A DNA stretch of 18,562 nt from JBEIUL01 sp044356865 (lineage in GTDB: Bacteria > Planctomycetota > Phycisphaerae > Phycisphaerales > SM1A02), in NCBI GenBank assembly GCA_044356865.1, contig JBIKVN010000031.1, positions 1-18,562 on the forward strand, read 5' to 3'. Position 1 is the stretch's first letter; each line of letters opens with the position of its first letter. The translations under genes and the position numbers were made by a program. Shown piece by piece: positions 14,620 to 18,562 of this stretch. Below the pieces are notes generated by a model. That model did not search any database and had not been told where the DNA came from. It saw only the letters and a program-made list of their open reading frames with translations.

Positions 14620-16278
14620 ATGCGGCGAGACCAACGACGGGCGGGGTCGGCACGGGCGGCATGGTGGGCCGCGGCGCTCGCCGCGTTCGCCGCCCTCGCG
14701 GGCCTGGCGCCGCCGGCCGGGACCGAATCGGTGCCGGCGTCGCGGCGGGCCTCCCGCATCGGGCTGATCTCGATCCAGGGCCCGATCGACGACCTCACGC
14801 TGCGTTCGGTCGAGCGGCGCTTCGACGAGGCCAAGGCCGCCGGGTGCGACGCGATCGTGTTCGAACTCGACACGCCGGGCGGCGACCTCTACGCGACGCT
14901 CGCCCTCACCCACCTGATCAAGACCGAAGGCCCCGCCAACTGCGTCGCATGGGTGCGGCCGCGGGCGTTCAGCGCCGGGGCGATCACGGCGCTGGCCTGC
15001 CGCGAGATCGTGGTCGCCCCCGGCGCCGCGATCGGCGACGCGGCCCCGATCGCGGTCTCGCCGTTCACCGGCATCGCGCCGCTGCCCGCGGCCGAGCGGG
15101 CGAAACTCGAGAGCCCGGTGCTGGCCGAAGTCGAGGAGAGCGCCCGCCGCCACGGGCACGACGAGCGGCTGGTCCGCGGCTTCGTGAACGTCGCCGAGGA
15201 GTCGTGGCTCGTCGAGCGCGACGACCGGACGCGGCTCTTCGTCGACGCGGGCGAGTACGCGACGCTCTTCGGCGAGGAGCCGCCCCGCACCGGGAACCGC
15301 GGGCCTCCGCCCGCGCCGCCGGCGATGGAGACCGACGGGACGGCAACCCCGATCGTGGCGGGCGACCCGTCGCTCCCGCTCGCCCCGCGGGTCGACGCCG
15401 CGGAGCGCGGCCGCTGGAAGCTCCTCGGGCCGTTCGACACCGCCGACGAGCTGGTCACGCTGCGGGCCGACGAGGCGGTCGCCTACGGGCTGGCCCGCGC
15501 CGAGATCGCCGACGAGGACGCCCTCGCCCGGTGGTTCGGCGCGACCGCCGCCGACGGGACCTCGCCGATCGTCCGCTTCGACGAGACCTGGTCGGAGGCC
15601 TTCGCCCGTTTCCTGATGAGCTGGCCCGTGCGGCTGGTGCTGGTCGCGGCGATGCTCATCTGCTTCGTGGTCGAGCTCGGCACGCCGGGCCTGGGCGTCT
15701 TCGGGCTGGCCGGGGCGGCGATCCTGGTCGTCCTGGTCGCCGCCCCCACCATCGCGGGCATGGCCGAGTGGTGGGAACTGTTGCTGATCGCGATCGGGCT
15801 CGGGCTGGTCGCGGTCGAGCTGCTGGTGCTGCCGGGAACCGGGATCGCCGGCTTCCTCGGGGCCGCGTGCCTCCTCGTCGGCCTCGTATTCGCGTTCGTC
15901 GGTCGCGATCTCGGTTCGCCGCAGAGCCAGGCGAGCATGCTCACCGGGCTCTTCGCGACGCTCGGCTCGTTCGCCCTCGCGACGGGCGGCATCTGGGTCC
16001 TGCTGCGCTCGTCGCGGAATCTCCAGCTTTTCCGGGCGATCGTGGTCGAGGCCACCGTCGATTCGCCCTCGGCGATCGACCCGCCGGCGGCGCGGCCGGT
16101 CGCGCCGGCGGGCGCCGTCGGCGAGGCGATCACCGACCTGCGCCCGGCGGGCCGGGCGGCCTTCGACGACGACCTCGTCGACGTGCGCAGCGGAGGCGAG
16201 TGGATCCCCCGCGGCGCGAAGGTGAGGGTCGTCTCGCGCGACGCCCTCGGTCCCGTGGTCGAGGAGCTCTCGCCATGA
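14620..16278 (+). CDS. Long NfeD-family membrane protein with ClpP/SppA-like protease domain
   Basis: 552 residues. A signal sequence (about 13-31) leads into a ClpP-class domain (about 45-300): FELDTPGGDL (81-90), AFSAGAITALA (116-126) with the nucleophile Ser118, and APGAAIGDAAPI (133-144). Five membrane helices follow at about 337-352, 356-378, 387-405, 408-428 and 441-463. An NfeD OB fold (about 498-550) closes the protein, with AITDLRPAGRA and GEWIPRGAKVRVV. In archaeal PH1510 the dyad is Ser97/Lys138; by eye the lysine aligns with Glu172 here. A Pro-rich stretch (about 205-265) interrupts the protease domain. Long NfeD proteins usually stand next to flotillin-like genes, as here, and are thought to act on stomatin/flotillin partners at the membrane. 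ATG 14620 has no ribosome site and is probably leaderless. The next start overlaps its stop as ATGA. Confidence 0.94.
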   Translation: MRRDQRRAGSARAAWWAAALAAFAALAGLAPPAGTESVPASRRASRIGLISIQGPIDDLTLRSVERRFDEAKAAGCDAIVFELDTPGGDLYATLALTHLIKTEGPANCVAWVRPRAFSAGAITALACREIVVAPGAAIGDAAPIAVSPFTGIAPLPAAERAKLESPVLAEVEESARRHGHDERLVRGFVNVAEESWLVERDDRTRLFVDAGEYATLFGEEPPRTGNRGPPPAPPAMETDGTATPIVAGDPSLPLAPRVDAAERGRWKLLGPFDTADELVTLRADEAVAYGLARAEIADEDALARWFGATAADGTSPIVRFDETWSEAFARFLMSWPVRLVLVAAMLICFVVELGTPGLGVFGLAGAAILVVLVAAPTIAGMAEWWELLLIAIGLGLVAVELLVLPGTGIAGFLGAACLLVGLVFAFVGRDLGSPQSQASMLTGLFATLGSFALATGGIWVLLRSSRNLQLFRAIVVEATVDSPSAIDPPAARPVAPAGAVGEAITDLRPAGRAAFDDDLVDVRSGGEWIPRGAKVRVVSRDALGPVVEELSP

Positions 16279-16901
16279 CCGCCCTGCTCGCCGTCGGGTC
16301 GGACACCTACCTGGTCGTCTCGATCGGGCTCCTGCTGCTGGCGCTCGTGCTGCTCGCCCTCGAGATCTTCATCCCGACCGGCGGGCTGCTCGGGGTCCTC
16401 TGCGGAACCGCATTCGTCGCGAGCGTGGTCTCGATGTTCCTCTACAGCGTGACCGCCGGGCTGCTGCTGGTGATGGGCTCGGCCATCAGCTCGCCGTTCC
16501 TCGTGCTCGGGTTGGCGCGGGTCTGGGTGCGATCGCCGATCGCGCGACGGCTGGCCGTCGGCGACGACGGCCCGACGCGGGTCTTCGACGGCGCCGGCGA
16601 GGATCTTCCCGAACACGACCGGGGCGATCCCGACGCGGTCGAGGCCGCCCGGGCCGCGGCGCGACGCTCGCGGCAGACGGCCCTCGATGCCCTCGTCGGT
16701 CGGGAGGCCACCGCCGACACCGACCTGCGGCCCGCAGGGTTCATCCGCCTCGAGGGCCGTCGGCTCGATGCCGTGGCCGAGTCCTCGCTCATCGAGGCCG
16801 GCACGCGGGTCCGGATCATCTCGGCCGCCGAGGGCCTGCTTCGGGTCCGGGCCGGGCTTCCTGCTAACCTTCCCCCCCGCTTCCAGGGAAACCCGCCATG
16901 A
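16275..16901 (+). CDS. Short NfeD-family membrane protein
   Basis: 208 residues. Three hydrophobic segments (about 12-30, 34-57 and 60-83) include ALEIFIPTGGLLG, the typical NfeD start. A polar, Asp/Ala/Arg-rich linker (about 95-138) leads to the OB fold (about 140-193), seen as LVGREATADTDLRPAGFIRLEGRRLDAV in two parts of which TDLRPAG is the family hallmark. It lacks a protease domain. NfeD OB folds are thought to bind or help flotillin-type proteins. The gene overlaps the long NfeD gene (ATGA at 16275-16278) and FloA (ATGA at 16898-16901), so the three are probably made together in a fixed ratio. The frame is open far upstream, but that part is only the shadow of the long NfeD gene. Confidence 0.93.
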   Translation: MTALLAVGSDTYLVVSIGLLLLALVLLALEIFIPTGGLLGVLCGTAFVASVVSMFLYSVTAGLLLVMGSAISSPFLVLGLARVWVRSPIARRLAVGDDGPTRVFDGAGEDLPEHDRGDPDAVEAARAAARRSRQTALDALVGREATADTDLRPAGFIRLEGRRLDAVAESSLIEAGTRVRIISAAEGLLRVRAGLPANLPPRFQGNPP

Positions 16902-17914
16902 CCACCTTCCTAGCCATCGCCGACGCCGTCCTCTGGATCGGAGGCGGCATCCTCGCCCTCATCGGCCTGGTGCTGCTCGCCTTCATCTCGCAGGCCCTCC
17001 AGCTCTTCCTCCAGGCGGCCCTCTCGGGCGCCCCGGTGAGCCTGGTCGGCGTCATCGTCATGCGCTTCCGCAAGGTGCGCCCGGATGTGATCGTGATCAA
17101 CCGGATCAGCGCGAAGAAGGCCGGCCTCGACATCTCGACCGACCTGCTCGAGAGCCACTACATGGCCGGCGGCGACGTGAGCAAGGTGGTGCGGGCCCTC
17201 ATCGCCGCCGACAAGGCGAGCATCCGGCTCTCGTGGAAGGACGCGACCGGCATCGACCTCGCCGGCCGCGACATCCTCGAGGCGGTGCAGACCTCGGTCT
17301 ATCCGAAGGTCATCGACTGCCCGAGCGTGCAGAGCGGCCGCGACACCATCGATGCGGTCGCCCAGGACGGCATCCAGCTCAAGGTCCGGGCCCGCGTGAC
17401 CGTGCGGACCGCGATCGAGCGGCTCATCGGCGGTGCCACCGAGGAGACCATCATCGCCCGCGTCGGCGAAGGCATCATCTCGACCATCGGCTCGGCGACC
17501 AACCACAAGGCGGTGCTCGAGAATCCGGACCGGATCTCGAAGACCGTGCTCGCGAAGGGCCTCGACGCGGCGACCGCGTTCGAGATCCTCTCGATCGACA
17601 TCGCCGACGTCGACGTGGGCGTGAACATCGGCGCCCAGCTCCAGGCCTCGCAGGCCGAAGCCGACACCAAGCGCTACCAGGCCGAGGCCGAGAAGCGCCG
17701 CGCGCTCGCCCAGGCCCAGGAGGCCGAGCACCAGGCCGAGGCCCAGAAGAACCGGGCGCTGGTGATCCTCGCCGAGGCGGAGATCCCGAAGGCGACCGCG
17801 GAGGCCCTCCGCACCGGCAACCTTGGCCTGATGGACCTCTACCGCATGCGGAACGTGGTCGCCGACACCCAGATGCGCGACGCCATCGCCGGCAAGGGCC
17901 AGTCCCAGGCCTGA
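16898..17914 (+). CDS. floA: Flotillin-like protein FloA
   Basis: 338 residues, close to Bacillus subtilis FloA (331). FloA forms membrane-bound assemblies in lipid microdomains that organise signalling and secretion proteins and affect fluidity. A hydrophobic hairpin or re-entrant segment lies at about 8-57, followed by VRPDVIVINRISAKKAGLDI, the SPFH domain (about 60-240), with GIQLKVRARVTVRT and the Ala/Glu/Gln-rich helical (flotillin-type) repeat (about 245-300). The C-terminus NLGLMDLYRMRNVVADTQMRDAI matches the FloA ending in form (split here as NLGLMDLYRMRN and VVADTQMRDAI). It overlaps the short NfeD gene. The same NfeD/FloA neighbourhood is known from the B. subtilis yqeZ-yqfA locus. 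The glycosyltransferase gene begins 16 bases after its stop. Confidence 0.96.
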   Translation: MTTFLAIADAVLWIGGGILALIGLVLLAFISQALQLFLQAALSGAPVSLVGVIVMRFRKVRPDVIVINRISAKKAGLDISTDLLESHYMAGGDVSKVVRALIAADKASIRLSWKDATGIDLAGRDILEAVQTSVYPKVIDCPSVQSGRDTIDAVAQDGIQLKVRARVTVRTAIERLIGGATEETIIARVGEGIISTIGSATNHKAVLENPDRISKTVLAKGLDAATAFEILSIDIADVDVGVNIGAQLQASQAEADTKRYQAEAEKRRALAQAQEAEHQAEAQKNRALVILAEAEIPKATAEALRTGNLGLMDLYRMRNVVADTQMRDAIAGKGQSQA

Positions 17915-17930
17915 GCCGAGCGGATCTCGC

Positions 17931-18562
17931 ATGCCGGTGCTGCACGTCGTCGTTCCCTGCTTCAACGAGGCCGGGACGCTGGATGGTGTGCTGGCGGCGA
18001 TCGGACGGGTCCGCTGGCCCGAAGGTTGGCGGGCGGAGGTCACCGTCGTCGACGACGGATCGGAACCCGCCGCGGCCCGTGCTGCCGACGAGGCGTGCCG
18101 GGTGCGGGGCGCGACCCTCATCCGCCATCCGATGAACCGCGGCAAGGGTGCCGCGATCCGGACGGGATTCGCGCGGGTGCTCGAGCGGGCGGGCGACGAC
18201 GACGCCGTGGCGATCCACGACGCCGATCTCGAGTACGACCCGCAAGATCTCGCTTCGCTGCTCGCCGCCCTGGCCGGCCGTGACGCCGTCTTCGGCAACC
18301 GCTGGGGCGGCGCGGCGGACCCGCGCATCCAGCGTCGCATCCACCGCCTGCTGAACCGCCTCCTGACCGGGGCGAGCAACCTCCTCACCGGGCTCTCGAT
18401 CCACGACATGGAGTGCTGCCACAAGCTGTTCACGACGCCCGCGCTGCGGCGGATCCTGCCCGAGTTGACCGAGGATCGCTTCGGCATCGAACCGCAGCTG
18501 GCCGCGGTCGCGGCCCGGCTCGGCCTGCGGGTCGCGGAGGGGCCGGTCACCTACCGCCCCCG
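17931..18562 (+). CDS. GT2-family glycosyltransferase, polyprenyl-phosphate type, cut by window end
   Basis: At least 210 residues, open at the right edge. The GT-A fold of DPM1-like enzymes, which move a sugar from a nucleotide donor to a polyprenyl phosphate on the cytoplasmic side of the membrane, is clear. Motifs are VVPCFNEAGTL (7-17), VTVVDDGS, the NRGKGAAIRTGF loop, the metal-binding HDADLEYDPQDL, a GNRW segment, LTGLSIHDMECCHKLF, and RFGIEPQLAA. The last matches the usual rFgfEpEl block. DMECC replaces the more usual DxxTC/CY, a mild divergence. The ATG at 17931 is 16 bases after floA. Being directly downstream of NfeD/FloA suggests co-transcription. Substrate and the rest of the protein (possible membrane helices at the C-terminus) are unknown. 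Confidence 0.92.
   Translation, partial: MPVLHVVVPCFNEAGTLDGVLAAIGRVRWPEGWRAEVTVVDDGSEPAAARAADEACRVRGATLIRHPMNRGKGAAIRTGFARVLERAGDDDAVAIHDADLEYDPQDLASLLAALAGRDAVFGNRWGGAADPRIQRRIHRLLNRLLTGASNLLTGLSIHDMECCHKLFTTPALRRILPELTEDRFGIEPQLAAVAARLGLRVAEGPVTYRP

Noticed and set aside
14661..16274. Plus-strand frame extending the short NfeD gene upstream
   Set aside because: This part is an Arg/Gly-rich shadow of the long NfeD gene in another frame; the short gene starts at the ATGA overlap at 16275.
16910..18550. Long minus-strand frames opposite FloA and the glycosyltransferase
   Set aside because: Low-complexity antisense translations; the plus strand encodes two well-recognised families.

Overview
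High-GC bacterial chromosome, Gram-negative in character. The best guess is a member of the Planctomycetota, probably class Phycisphaerae. This rests on context only: two tandem long pilin-like proteins with a prepilin leader, an ECF sigma operon, a Ser/Thr kinase with a membrane anchor, a lipid A/heptose gene cluster, an NfeD-NfeD-FloA operon, and many genes without a clear Shine-Dalgarno sequence. No rRNA, tRNA, CRISPR array, insertion sequence or phage gene was seen. The window is almost fully coding and looks like core chromosome, not an island. Genes at both ends run off the window.

Left half, bases 1-10030, all on the minus strand. In order of transcription: a GT9 heptosyltransferase, a Maf nucleotide pyrophosphatase, an unrecognised three-helix membrane protein, LpxK and a fused HldE. 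The first four are linked by three ATGA stop/start overlaps and HldE follows after 13 bases, so this reads as one envelope (LPS core/lipid A) operon. A candidate terminator and a good sigma-70-like promoter then separate HldE from an HU-family DNA-binding protein, which is followed by the replicative helicase DnaB. Next come an ECF sigma factor, a single-pass membrane protein in the anti-sigma position and a secreted helical protein. This order resembles ECF / anti-sigma / periplasmic sensor systems. An OppC-type ABC permease, cut by the window start, follows 24 bases later.

Right half, bases 10186-18562, mostly on the plus strand. A Ser/Thr protein kinase, divergent from the heptosyltransferase, has an N-terminal pair of MshEN-like repeats and a C-terminal membrane anchor. 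It converges with a RidA-family gene only 9 bases away. A 619-base non-coding stretch follows, with a strong promoter (TTGACA / TATCTT), short direct repeats over the promoter, and four small hairpins in the presumed long leader of two paralogous pilin-like genes. The pilin pair ends in a strong intrinsic terminator. After it an operon with a probably leaderless start encodes a long NfeD protein (protease-like domain plus OB fold), a short NfeD, a FloA-type flotillin and a GT2 glycosyltransferase cut by the window end. The first three overlap by ATGA.

No clearly new defence or mobile system is visible. The most unusual items are the pilin pair with its leader, the kinase architecture, the three-gene sigma operon, the possible loss of the catalytic lysine in the long NfeD protein, and an SSB-like acidic tip on DnaB.
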